A stretch of DNA of 64,000 nucleotides from Paenibacillus aceris (lineage in GTDB: Bacteria > Bacillota > Bacilli > Paenibacillales > NBRC-103111): the NCBI RefSeq assembly GCF_017874035.1, contig NZ_JAGGKV010000001.1:434001-498000 (forward strand), in the 5' to 3' direction. Positions within the stretch are counted from its first letter, which is position 1. Each line of letters begins with the position of its first letter. A program made the translations under genes and the position numbers. The notes beneath the pieces were generated by a model. The model was given only the letters and a program-made list of their open reading frames with translations, made no database searches and had not been told where the DNA came from. Of the stretch, positions 52,530 to 60,569 are shown piece by piece.

Positions 52530-53534
52530 TTATGTTGACAGCTTCTTTACGGACTCCCGCACGACGAGCTCTGTCTTCAAAAGCACTTGCTCGGTTTCGT
52601 GCTGCTTATTTTCAATATTTCCAAGGAGCCGTACAGCGCCTTCTTTACTAATTTGCTCAATGGGCCTGCGGACGGTTGTTAAGGATGGCGTTACGTAGGC
52701 AGCGAAAACCGTATCATCAAAGCCGACAACTGAAATATCCGCTGGCACCTGCATCCCTCTTTCCGATATCGCTTTCATCGCCCCTAACGCCATTTCGTCG
52801 TTGCAGCTAAAGACCGCGGTGGGCCGTTCATCTAATGCAAGAAATTGCTGCATCGCTTTATGCCCGCTCTCCAGATCATACAAGCCAGGCATTCGGTAAA
52901 CGGACGGGATGCTCAGGCCGTAATGCTTCATGGCTCTTTCGAAGCCGTCTTTCCGGTTCTGAGCGGATTTGAAGCCTTTGCGGCCCTCAATTAGCGCAAT
53001 GCGCGTATGGCCTTGTTCGATTAAATAAGAACACGCCAGAAAAGCGCCCTGTTCTTCGTCAGAAAGAATATTTAGCACGCCTGCCGTAGAGACTGGCCTG
53101 TTGAGGACGACAAGCGGAATGCCTTTACCTGCAATATGCTCGATAATGGACTGATCATCATCGCTTTGGGAGACAACGATAATCCCGTCAAAGCTTTTGC
53201 GTGTAATCGATTGAAAACTTGTGTAGTCATCGATACCTTTGACAATCAGTTGGTACCGGTCCTGAATGACCGAGTTCACACCGCGGATTGCTTCATAGAA
53301 GAAACCGGCAGAAGTTCCATTACTCAGTGTGGTAAAGAACAGTCCCAAATTATACGAACGATCGAGCACTAGGCTCTTGGCGTTATAATTGGGCGTATAA
53401 TCCAACTGTTCGGCTATAAGGCGGATACGCTCTTTCGTTTCTTCTTGAATAAGCGGACTATTATTGAGCGCTCTGGAAACAGTGGTATGAGACACACCTG
53501 CAAGCTTAGCAATATCCTTAATGGTTACGCTCAT
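52530..53534 (-). CDS. LacI-family repressor of the gluconate operon
   Basis: This 334-residue LacI/GalR regulator has a helix-turn-helix TIKDIAKLAGVSHTTVSRAL at its N-terminus, the hinge NYNAKSLVLDRSYNLGLFF and a periplasmic-binding-like ligand domain ending VVGFDDTVFAAYVTPSLTTVRRP. It is the first gene of the five-gene operon and so should control its own synthesis along with larA-type gene, gntK, SDR and gnd. Its operator is proposed at 53566-53582, with a second copy in front of the Gfo/Idh/MocA pair. Gluconate or 6-phosphogluconate are the obvious inducer candidates; this is inference from context. Confidence 0.9.
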   Translation of the reverse strand: MSVTIKDIAKLAGVSHTTVSRALNNSPLIQEETKERIRLIAEQLDYTPNYNAKSLVLDRSYNLGLFFTTLSNGTSAGFFYEAIRGVNSVIQDRYQLIVKGIDDYTSFQSITRKSFDGIIVVSQSDDDQSIIEHIAGKGIPLVVLNRPVSTAGVLNILSDEEQGAFLACSYLIEQGHTRIALIEGRKGFKSAQNRKDGFERAMKHYGLSIPSVYRMPGLYDLESGHKAMQQFLALDERPTAVFSCNDEMALGAMKAISERGMQVPADISVVGFDDTVFAAYVTPSLTTVRRPIEQISKEGAVRLLGNIENKQHETEQVLLKTELVVRESVKKLST

Positions 53535-53552
53535 TCGTTCACCTCTACTAGA

Positions 53553-53582
53553 AGCATATCATAATAATGCACACGTTAACAA
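53553..53582 (-). promoter_or_regulatory. Promoter and operator of the gluconate operon
   Basis: Minus strand: TTGTTA (53582-53577), an 18-base spacer and TATGCT (53558-53553), with the LacI-type operator TTGTTAACGTGTGCATT overlapping the -35 and spacer. The inner 14 bases, TGTTAACGTGTGCA, are palindromic at the TG, ACGT and CA positions. The start point would be about 12 bases before the ATG, so the leader is very short. Confidence 0.55.
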
Positions 53583-53595
53583 TAGTCTTTTTTAA

Positions 53596-53622
53596 ACAAA
53601 AAAAACTCCCTTCTCAGGGAGC
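53596..53622 (-). terminator. Terminator-like hairpin before the gluconate operon
   Basis: Minus strand GCTCCC TGAGAA GGGAG followed by eight T residues. It lies upstream of the gluconate promoter and behind the terminator at 53733, so it is probably a second, backup terminator for the 198-residue gene. Confidence 0.75.
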
Positions 53623-53732
53623 ATCCTATCGATAGTTTAAACAAAAAACGCAGGTAAATACGGCTTATTCTTTTCCAGCACTTCAATCAACCGTGTTTTA
53701 CAAGTCTATTTTCGTTATTCATCCTCAAGAAA

Positions 53733-53772
53733 CACAAAAGAGAGTCCGTATGTATAAATACAGGCTCTCTTC
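53733..53772 (-). terminator. Terminator after the 198-residue gene
   Basis: Minus strand arms AAGAGAG and CTCTCTT with inner GTAT/ATAC pairing, followed by TTTTG. Confidence 0.75.
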
Positions 53773-53795
53773 TTATTTAAATCCACTATTCATTC

Positions 53796-54392
53796 TCACA
53801 TCTCCAATAAGAGCATTTCTTGACGCATTTCAATCAGCTTTGTTTTACTCTCCATAATGGCTTTGGCATCTCCCGATGCGATTGCATCTTGTAAGGTGGC
53901 GAGTTCATAATCGAGTTCCATGCGTAAAATGGGAATACGCTCATCAGTACGCTTGGATCGCAGCGCTTGCATGACTTCTTCTACTGTCACGGCTGGCTCC
54001 TTCTGATACAGCACTTTATGTTCGATGCCGCTAATTTCGACCATGCGAATAATTTCCCCGAACATAATATTCTCAATGAGAATTTGCCGATCTTTAAATC
54101 TTTTGACTACGGCATGACCGCGTGTATCACCTATTAGTTTTTCCATCATTTCCGCGAGCTTTTCATCTTTGAAGGAATAATTGCCCACAATTTTATACTT
54201 TTCACCGATTCGCTCAAACTTCAGCTTGATCAGCTTACGTCCTGTACGAATGGAAATGATGAACTGCAGCTCGCTTTCGTTCCAATACAGAGAATAACCT
54301 TCCTGAATGAGCGCTTTAATGAAGTTCCGGATTAGCCGGCGATCAAATCGTAACTCTAGGTTGCAGTACTCCACTTCATGACTCTTACTCAC
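53796..54392 (-). CDS. Conserved hypothetical protein, 198 residues
   Basis: I do not recognise this family. It is a soluble alpha/beta protein with no signal peptide: an N-terminal KSHEVEYCNLELRFDRRLIRNFI, a Lys-rich strand region (ISIRTGRKLIKLKFERIGEKY), and a C-terminal helical half (KTKLIEMRQEMLLLEM). I chose the GTG at 54392, six bases after GGAGGGG; an in-frame TTG at 54443 has no ribosome binding site. The gene has its own terminators and faces no obvious partner. Confidence 0.7.
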   Translation of the reverse strand: MSKSHEVEYCNLELRFDRRLIRNFIKALIQEGYSLYWNESELQFIISIRTGRKLIKLKFERIGEKYKIVGNYSFKDEKLAEMMEKLIGDTRGHAVVKRFKDRQILIENIMFGEIIRMVEISGIEHKVLYQKEPAVTVEEVMQALRSKRTDERIPILRMELDYELATLQDAIASGDAKAIMESKTKLIEMRQEMLLLEM

Positions 54393-54524
54393 GGCAATCC
54401 CCTCCATAATTGGTGCTTTTGTTTTATTTAAATATTCAGACAACTTATCTTCTTATCCTTATCTTATTATGAATTCTATGTTTTAGCAACTTGGATTATT
54501 GACATTTTTTTAAGGAAAAACGTA

Positions 54525-54561
54525 CAAAAAAAGCTGATGCCTGTTTGAACGCGGCTTCAGC
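54525..54561 (-). terminator. Terminator after the 78-residue gene
   Basis: Minus strand GCTGAAGCC/GGCATCAGC stem followed by TTTTTTT. Confidence 0.8.
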
Positions 54562-54608
54562 CCAGTAAGTAAATGGAAGGCACATTCTGTTATGCAAAGT
54601 TGCCCCGA

Positions 54609-54845
54609 TTAATGCCATCCCCAGAAAAATCCATCGCGTTCCCAAGCTGCTCTGCCGCCATGCAATTTCTTGAAAATTTTCTTGACCTCTTTGGAAATCG
54701 CTTGATTTCCGTTTTCATTCACATAAATAAAGGATTCCCCATAATGACGGATAATATAGTCAACCGCTTCTTTCTGGTGCAAGATCCCCGCAGACTTCAA
54801 CTGATCCAACATCCACACTGCAACTTCGTTCGCCGTAACGGCCAT
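54609..54845 (-). CDS. Small conserved protein (DUF6953-like)
   Basis: The 78-residue protein reads as a winged-helix-like unit: TANEVAVWMLDQLKSAG, then LHQKEAVDYIIRHYGESFIYVNENGN, QAISKEVKKIFKKL and a C-terminal AAWERDGFFWGW. I relate it to the DUF6953 family of Bacilli, from memory of the AVWML...YINENGN pattern; the function is unknown. The ATG at 54845 lies after AAGGAGAG. A longer reading to 54929 has no family resemblance. Confidence 0.75.
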   Translation of the reverse strand: MAVTANEVAVWMLDQLKSAGILHQKEAVDYIIRHYGESFIYVNENGNQAISKEVKKIFKKLHGGRAAWERDGFFWGWH

Positions 54846-55075
54846 TATTTTTCTCTCCTTATTCCTACTCGTACTGGAAATGCCAGACCGTGTCCAACAT
54901 TTTGAAGCAATCATTCCATTGTAGCACATTTTCCTCTGAAATTATCGATCATATAGGTACAGGAGCACAATCACTCCAACCCAAGCCCACCTGCCCATTC
55001 CTTCTTATGGGTAGCACCATATGCTAGCACTGTAAGACAAACGAACAGATTTTATAAACGAAAGGGTGATTTTGA

Positions 55076-55168
55076 ATGGGTCACGCAGCTGGTGGTTATA
55101 ATTCTGCAGCAGCAATTTTGGTTCTATTCATTTTGTTAGTTATTATCTCTAGTGCCTTCGTTATCTAA
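55076..55168 (+). CDS. YjcZ-type small sporulation membrane protein, 30 residues
   Basis: This very short gene (MGHAAGGYNSAAAILVLF and on to FVI) has a Gly/Ala/Tyr-rich start and one hydrophobic helix of about 18 residues, as in the YjcZ/YczI family of tiny sporulation proteins of Bacilli. AAAGGGTGA precedes the ATG and a strong terminator follows within 16 bp of the stop. Upstream, CATATGCTA (55018-55026) fits the sigma-K -10 pattern CATAnnnTA, but no convincing -35 is seen. It is easy to miss because of its length. Confidence 0.85.
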   Translation: MGHAAGGYNSAAAILVLFILLVIISSAFVI

Positions 55169-55183
55169 TTCACTTCAAATACG

Positions 55184-55221
55184 AAAGGGCTGTCTGGCAT
55201 GATGCCAGCAGCCCTTTATTC
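55184..55221. terminator. Terminator after the yjcZ-type gene
   Basis: Arms AAAGGGCTG, TCTGGC and GCCAG, CAGCCCTTT enclose ATGAT; it is followed by TTTATT on the plus strand. Confidence 0.85.
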
Positions 55222-55278
55222 AAGTTCATTCTTTAAGAAAAACCGTCTGCTCAACATTCTTTCTCATTGAATCCGTGG

Positions 55279-56433
55279 CTAGCCCACCTCCGCATCCTCG
55301 GGTTTTAATATGACCGTTCCAACTCCGAGAAGAATCAAGGCAAACAAAGTGAGTACGCCCATGTGCATCCACATCTGGGACAGAGAATGCCCCGCAGCCA
55401 TTTGCTGGATTGCATCAATCACCCATTTCTGAGGAACGAAGTTGGCGATCTTCTGCATCCATTCCGGCATTAGCGAAATGGGCCAGAAACAGCCGCCGAG
55501 CATGCAGGTTGGGGTCACGACCAAAGAGTTGATCAGGCCCATATTTGATACGTTCTTCACCATGCCGGCAATCGCGCTGGCAATGCCCATGCTAGCTAGC
55601 AAAAAAAACTCTAACATGACAAATTGTGAGAAGAAAGGCAAGCCATACTCATAGTTGGTCACATAACGGGTAACGATCAAGATAACAAGCACTTGCAGCG
55701 TTCCTACCAAAAAGCTGCCTATAAAATTGCCGAGCATAATTTCAATAGAGCGAACCGGTGCCGTAAAAGTTCTCGCCATCGTCCGCATTCTTCGATCTTC
55801 CATAATGACCGAGATCGTGTTATTGATGACTCCCATCATGAACATCAGCATGAAGCCGACAACCAGATGCATATTCGGATTCACATACAAATTCAAATCC
55901 GTGACATGCGCTTTTACTTGGTGTTTCTCCATCTGTGTAAGGGTCTTTTCCATCGCTTCCTGAAGGGATTTATCCTCAAGCCCTTGCTTTCGGTGCACAT
56001 CCACCGTTCCTTGATACCCGGAAAGAATGCTGTCCAGCGTTATTTTCAGCGTAATTGTAGCCTCGCTTACACTCAGTTGATACATATCGACTTGCGGTGC
56101 GGTACCCTTCAAAAGCGTTTCGCTAAATCCTTCCGGTATGATGAACGCGCCTGAGGTTTTTTGCTTTGTCACACTTTCCTTTAAGTCCGCTCCAGACGAC
56201 TGTTCCTGCAATCTGTAATCTGGCAGCAGTTTTAGTTCCTGCAACAAATGAGCGCCGAAAGGCCCCTGATCCATGTTGATATAAGCGATATCAATCCGAT
56301 GTTCTTGCTGCTGGCCCATGACACCGATGATTAAGGAAACCACACCTGCCGGAATAAGCAGATACATCAGGAAGCCCTTCTTCTGCAAAAGCGTGCGACG
56401 AAGCATGTTATAAGCGATAAACAAGCTATTCAT
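55279..56433 (-). CDS. ABC-2 type transporter permease
   Basis: This 384-residue permease has an N-terminal membrane helix (FLMYLLIPAGVVSLIIGVM), a large extracytoplasmic loop (residues about 45-180), and five further membrane segments in the second half, with the ABC-2 motif region YGLPFFSQFVMLEFFLL and GGCFWPISLMPEWMQKI. It is the YhgE/NodJ-like type found in Gram-positive efflux systems. The ATG at 56433 follows AAGGCGGG and overlaps the end of the sister permease by 8 bp. With its sister permease and the ATPase it forms an ABC exporter, probably for a lipid-like, antimicrobial or ionic substrate. Confidence 0.88.
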   Translation of the reverse strand: MNSLFIAYNMLRRTLLQKKGFLMYLLIPAGVVSLIIGVMGQQQEHRIDIAYINMDQGPFGAHLLQELKLLPDYRLQEQSSGADLKESVTKQKTSGAFIIPEGFSETLLKGTAPQVDMYQLSVSEATITLKITLDSILSGYQGTVDVHRKQGLEDKSLQEAMEKTLTQMEKHQVKAHVTDLNLYVNPNMHLVVGFMLMFMMGVINNTISVIMEDRRMRTMARTFTAPVRSIEIMLGNFIGSFLVGTLQVLVILIVTRYVTNYEYGLPFFSQFVMLEFFLLASMGIASAIAGMVKNVSNMGLINSLVVTPTCMLGGCFWPISLMPEWMQKIANFVPQKWVIDAIQQMAAGHSLSQMWMHMGVLTLFALILLGVGTVILKPEDAEVG

Positions 56434-57610
56434 GATATCCCGCCTTTCGGTAAACAATGAAGGAAACGAGCAGTAATCCGCAGCAAATGCAGCCCAAGAC
56501 GAACAGATGATGGAGTAAGACTGAGAATTCACTGCCGAGAATTATACGAAACATACTTTGCATCGCCCAGTAATTCAGTGTGAAATCGCCGAGTTGTCGC
56601 AGCAGACCATCAGGAAGAGGGGTGAACCCCCCGCTTAGGAAAGACATAACGAGAATCATCATTTGGAAGATCGTCGAAATTCCTTTTGACGATTTGACAA
56701 TTAAGGCAATCAAGACTGCGAGGCTCATGGATGCCACGATAACAAAGAAGCAAACAAGCGCCAGCATCCCATAAGAGGTTCCCCAATCGACGTGATAAAA
56801 GAAAACCGTTGTCGCAACGATAATCGCCGCTTGGCAAATTGCAATGAACGCGTTCCCGAGCACTTTGCCGAGCAATATTTTATATTCATGAATAGGCATG
56901 GCATTAAGCCGGGATAACGTATGCTTATCTTTCTCGCCTTGAAGACCCATAGCCGTGGACAAACCGGAGTATAACAAAAACATGACAAGCATGGAAGCTG
57001 CGTAATACTGCATGGCGGAGTATTGGGAATTGGACGCCGTCAGATTGCCTAATCTTACATGAGAAGAGGCTCCTGATACACTTGCTGACTCGGCCCCGCC
57101 TTGGTTCTGCAAGTGAACTGCCGCCTCCGGCCCCGTCGATATCGCGACAGACTGCCTTTGGTTCACGTTATCCAGAAAAGAACGCAGCACCATTTGAGCC
57201 GTCAAATTCTGCTCATAGTTGTTACCGAGAATCATCTCCCACTCCGCTTCTTTCCCTTCCATTACACGGGTACTGAAATCGCTCGGGATAATAACGGCAA
57301 ACTCTGAGTCACCTGTTTGAAGATGTTTGACCGCTTCCTCCCGCGACTGAACGTCTGTAACTTGTATAATATTCCCCAGCTGGGAGGAATGAAGAAAACC
57401 GTCGATCGTAGATTTTAGAGCGCCAGAATCAGCCTGCACAACCTCCACTTTAACAGGTTTAATCATTCGATCCTCTACCTTGAAAGCGCCTGAAAGCGCA
57501 GAGCCCAGTATGAATATAAGTAAAAGAGGCATGACAAACTGAATGACCATGACATACCTCATGCGCAGCATGCGCACGATTTCATATTTGGCAATCGTCC
57601 ATATTTGCAT
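56426..57610 (-). CDS. ABC-2 type transporter permease
   Basis: The 394-residue permease has one N-terminal helix (VMVIQFVMPLLLIFILGSAL), a long external loop to about residue 210 and a cluster of membrane segments in the C-terminal half (SMLVMFLLYSGLSTAMGLQGE, VLIALIVKSSKGISTI, GGFTPLPDGLLRQLGDFTLN). It is a paralogue of the downstream permease; together they probably form a heterodimeric membrane part, as in NatAB- or YxdM-like exporters. Gap to the ATPase gene upstream: 12 bp. The substrate is unknown. Confidence 0.88.
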   Translation of the reverse strand: MQIWTIAKYEIVRMLRMRYVMVIQFVMPLLLIFILGSALSGAFKVEDRMIKPVKVEVVQADSGALKSTIDGFLHSSQLGNIIQVTDVQSREEAVKHLQTGDSEFAVIIPSDFSTRVMEGKEAEWEMILGNNYEQNLTAQMVLRSFLDNVNQRQSVAISTGPEAAVHLQNQGGAESASVSGASSHVRLGNLTASNSQYSAMQYYAASMLVMFLLYSGLSTAMGLQGEKDKHTLSRLNAMPIHEYKILLGKVLGNAFIAICQAAIIVATTVFFYHVDWGTSYGMLALVCFFVIVASMSLAVLIALIVKSSKGISTIFQMMILVMSFLSGGFTPLPDGLLRQLGDFTLNYWAMQSMFRIILGSEFSVLLHHLFVLGCICCGLLLVSFIVYRKAGYHE

Positions 57611-57622
57611 TGCACTCTCCCC

Positions 57623-58558
57623 CTAATCCCGCAAAGTTCTGCCGGTCAACGACAGGAATAAGGCCTCTAAATCCGGCTCAACCTGCGTGAGCGATTGAAT
57701 TTTCACATTGTGTTTGGATAAGATGAACAGAATATCTTGCAAATAAGCTTGCGAGGAGCCGACCAACAGCTCCAGCGTTTGTTCCTGGACGATAACCTGT
57801 TTGATTTTCGGATGTTCCCGCAGTTCCTTGACCGCTTCGTCCGTTACATTTGCTACCTGCAGCATGATCTTATTGTCCTGCGCGACTTTGCCGCGAAGCT
57901 CATCTTGCGTACCGCAAGCGATCAGATGTCCATGATCCATAATGCCGACACGCGTAGATATCGCGGCTACTTCCTCCATGTAATGCGAGGTGTAAATAAT
58001 CGTTGACCCCATGCGGTTCAAGGTTTTGACTGACTCCAGAATATGGTTCCGGGATTGGGGATCGATACCCACAGTGGGCTCATCCATAATAATCAGCTTA
58101 GGATGATGCATGATCGCGCAAGCAATATTCAATCTCCTCTTCATTCCCCCTGAGAAGGCGTTCGGCTTATCATTCGCTCGGTCTGACAAACCGACAAATT
58201 CAAGCGCTTCCTTCACCCGGCTCTGCAGCAGATTGCCTCTTAAACCGTACAGTCTGGCAAAAAACGTAACATTTTCCCTCGCGCTTAAACTTTCAAAAAT
58301 AGCAAGTTCCTGCGGAACAAGACCGATGAGGCGTTTCACCTCCAACGTATCCTTCGCAACCGAGAGACCGCCAACAATCATTTCTCCCCCGTCCATTTTG
58401 AGCAGGCCGCTTAGCATTTTGATCGTCGTGCTCTTACCCGCTCCGTTTGGGCCTAGCAGTCCAAATATTTCACCTTCCTGAATGGATAAATTCAAATGAT
58501 CTACGGAAATTTGATTGCTGTATTTTTTGACAACATTTTTTATTTGAATAAAACTCAT
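57623..58558 (-). CDS. ABC transporter ATP-binding protein
   Basis: This 311-residue ATPase has Walker A GLLGPNGAGKSTTIKML, the Q-loop LVPQELAIF, the signature FSGGMKRRL, Walker B LIIMDEPTVGIDPQ and the H-loop IIYTSHYMEEV. It is of the drug/ion exporter type (NatA, DrrA). The C-terminal 90 residues form an accessory domain common in such proteins. The ATG at 58558 follows AAGGGAG. It is the first gene of the three-gene transporter operon, divergent from a two-component system, which often controls such exporters. Confidence 0.92.
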   Translation of the reverse strand: MSFIQIKNVVKKYSNQISVDHLNLSIQEGEIFGLLGPNGAGKSTTIKMLSGLLKMDGGEMIVGGLSVAKDTLEVKRLIGLVPQELAIFESLSARENVTFFARLYGLRGNLLQSRVKEALEFVGLSDRANDKPNAFSGGMKRRLNIACAIMHHPKLIIMDEPTVGIDPQSRNHILESVKTLNRMGSTIIYTSHYMEEVAAISTRVGIMDHGHLIACGTQDELRGKVAQDNKIMLQVANVTDEAVKELREHPKIKQVIVQEQTLELLVGSSQAYLQDILFILSKHNVKIQSLTQVEPDLEALFLSLTGRTLRD

Positions 58559-58702
58559 AAGATCCACTCCCTTTTCCCTACTAGCTCTTATTACACTCAT
58601 TGTACCTTTAAGAAATCACTTCAACAGGTAGAATAAGTCATTTTACATAGGTGACAAAAGTCATAAACACATCGTTAAGCATATAAACCCGCTTGTCAAT
58701 TA

Positions 58703-58711
58703 TGCTATAAT
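58703..58711 (+). promoter_or_regulatory. Extended -10 promoter of the two-component system
   Basis: TGCTATAAT, an extended -10, lies about 30 bp upstream of the sensor kinase start. No good -35 is visible. Confidence 0.5.
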
Positions 58712-58743
58712 TTGGCTACACGCTTGCAAAGGAAGGGAATCGC

Positions 58744-59874
58744 TTGCTGCCTTTATTGCCTTTTACCCGCTACGCCCTCATTCTCATTCCAGCGATTGCT
58801 TCGATGTATCTGGAAAGCTACGTGTCCAATGGAACGTATGTATTCTTTATTCTTCTGTTTTTTTGGGTCGCAGAGCTGCGTAGAACGATTTTCAAAAAAT
58901 CCGTATGGATGCTTCTCATTGAAATCGGATTCGGCGGATGGTTAAGCTATCAATATGACGGTTTATTATTCATTCTCTTTTACTCTACACTGTTGACTTA
59001 TCTCAATACTTTTCATCGTCATATCCGTTACTCTTTCTTAGGTATTCAGTTGGTCCTATTAAACATGAGTTTGCAGGCCCAACCAAGCAGCTATTATGTG
59101 ATTGCCAATCTATTATTATTTGCCCAGTCGCTGCTTTTGCTGCACATGCGCCGGGTCGAGCAAAACAAAGTGGATATCGAGCTACTTTACGATCAGCTTC
59201 GGAGGCAGCATTACGAGCTGGATGAAGCTCGCATGCAGCTATTGGATTATGCCAGACAGGTTGAGAATATCGCGCAACTGGATGAACGGAACCGAATTTC
59301 CCGAGATATTCACGATGATCTGGGACACCAGTTGATCCGTCTCAAAATGATGATGGAAGCCGCCCTGCGCATATTGCCAACCCAAATGGACAAAGGCATG
59401 GAGATGTTAACTTCGGTGCGTGACCAACTAACAAACAGCATGGAGCTGCTGCGCTCAACCGTACGCAGGCTGAAGCCGGACGACGATTCGATGCAGACCT
59501 TTACGCTTAGCCGGCTCATCGAAGGATTAACGAAGGAGAAAGGCATCTCCATTGAAGTTGACATTCAGGGAATGCCCTATGTCTTGTATCCCAGTCTGGC
59601 GTTTATTCTATACCGCAACGCCCAAGAAGCCATCACGAATGCGATTCGTCACGGCGGAGCGACTGCCGTACAAATTCAGCTAATCTATGAAACCAAGCAA
59701 ATTACAATGAACGTTTCGAATAATGGGAAAACCCCTGTGGGTGAAACCATCAAAGGACTCGGAATGACAGGCATGGAAGAGCGCAGCAAGCTCATAGGCG
59801 GTCAGCTTCATGTCGCGATCGAGAAGTCATTTACCGTGACGACGATCCTGCCTACTTTTCGCCAAACGCAATAA
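58744..59874 (+). CDS. Membrane sensor histidine kinase, NarL-type (HisKA_3)
   Basis: This 376-residue kinase has four or five N-terminal membrane helices (residues about 5-130), a coiled linker, then the dimerisation and histidine phosphotransfer region with ERNRISRDIHDDLGHQLIRLK and an HATPase domain with NAQEAITNAIRHGGA and GLGMTGMEERSKLIGG. The layout is that of DesK/LiaS/YxjM-type kinases. The start is a TTG, after GGAAGGGA. It is followed by its response regulator gene after 22 bp. It lies divergent from an ABC exporter operon and probably controls it, as NatK does for NatAB. Confidence 0.9.
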   Translation: MLPLLPFTRYALILIPAIASMYLESYVSNGTYVFFILLFFWVAELRRTIFKKSVWMLLIEIGFGGWLSYQYDGLLFILFYSTLLTYLNTFHRHIRYSFLGIQLVLLNMSLQAQPSSYYVIANLLLFAQSLLLLHMRRVEQNKVDIELLYDQLRRQHYELDEARMQLLDYARQVENIAQLDERNRISRDIHDDLGHQLIRLKMMMEAALRILPTQMDKGMEMLTSVRDQLTNSMELLRSTVRRLKPDDDSMQTFTLSRLIEGLTKEKGISIEVDIQGMPYVLYPSLAFILYRNAQEAITNAIRHGGATAVQIQLIYETKQITMNVSNNGKTPVGETIKGLGMTGMEERSKLIGGQLHVAIEKSFTVTTILPTFRQTQ

Positions 59875-59896
59875 TACAGAAAGGGTTGACACCTTC

Positions 59897-60565
59897 ATGA
59901 TTCATGTCCTTATCACCGATGATGATCCATTCATACGAGAAAGTTTAAAATTAATTATCGGACTCGACGACCAAATCACCGTGGTCGGAACGTGCACACA
60001 TGGCGATGAAGCACTCGCTTTTATCCAGAGCGGCGTGCAGGTCGATGTTGTCTTGATGGATATTAGAATGCCTGTTTGCGACGGCGTTGAGGGTACGCTG
60101 AAAATCAAACAAGCGAATCCGGCAATCTCCATTCTGATTCTGACGACGTTCGACGACGATGAGTTTATTGTGCAGGCGCTGAAAAACGGGGCCAGCGGCT
60201 ACCTGTTAAAAAACATATCGCCGGACCGCATCATTCAAGGTATCAAAACAGTTGAACAAGGCAATCTGCTCATTCACCCCGACATTGCTAAGAAATTAGC
60301 AAGCTTCATCAGCCCAAGCCCAAGCCCAAGTCCTAACCCGCCGACACTAACTACACTCCGAGAGTATGGATTAACAGCCAGCGAACAAGCGGTCGTGGAG
60401 AAAATCTCCGAAGGCTTATCAAATAAAGAAATCGCCCAGGAGCTTTTCCTGAGCGAAGGTACGGTAAAAAATTATATAACGGAAATTCTCAGCAAACTAA
60501 ATCTGCGAGACCGCACGCAAATTGCCATTTTTTATTTAAAAAAACAAGCAGGCGCGAACGGCTAG
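59897..60565 (+). CDS. LuxR/NarL-type response regulator
   Basis: This 222-residue regulator has a receiver domain with phosphorylatable Asp in VVLMDIRMPVCDGVEG (near residue 55), Lys in YLLKNISPDRI, and a C-terminal GerE-type DNA-binding domain (TASEQAVVEKISEGLSNKEIAQELF). The linker holds a short Ser-Pro repeat, SPSPSPSPNPP (about residues 140-150), encoded by repeated CCAAGC units. It pairs with the kinase encoded just upstream. The likely target is the divergent transporter operon at 55279-58558. Its gene ends convergent with the secreted copper-amine-oxidase-like gene. Confidence 0.92.
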   Translation: MIHVLITDDDPFIRESLKLIIGLDDQITVVGTCTHGDEALAFIQSGVQVDVVLMDIRMPVCDGVEGTLKIKQANPAISILILTTFDDDEFIVQALKNGASGYLLKNISPDRIIQGIKTVEQGNLLIHPDIAKKLASFISPSPSPSPNPPTLTTLREYGLTASEQAVVEKISEGLSNKEIAQELFLSEGTVKNYITEILSKLNLRDRTQIAIFYLKKQAGANG

Positions 60566-60569
60566 TTCC

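Noticed and set aside
53626..53635. CTATCGATAG perfect palindrome as a regulatory site
   Set aside because: It is only 10 bases, not near a promoter core, and no second copy was seen; it may be chance.
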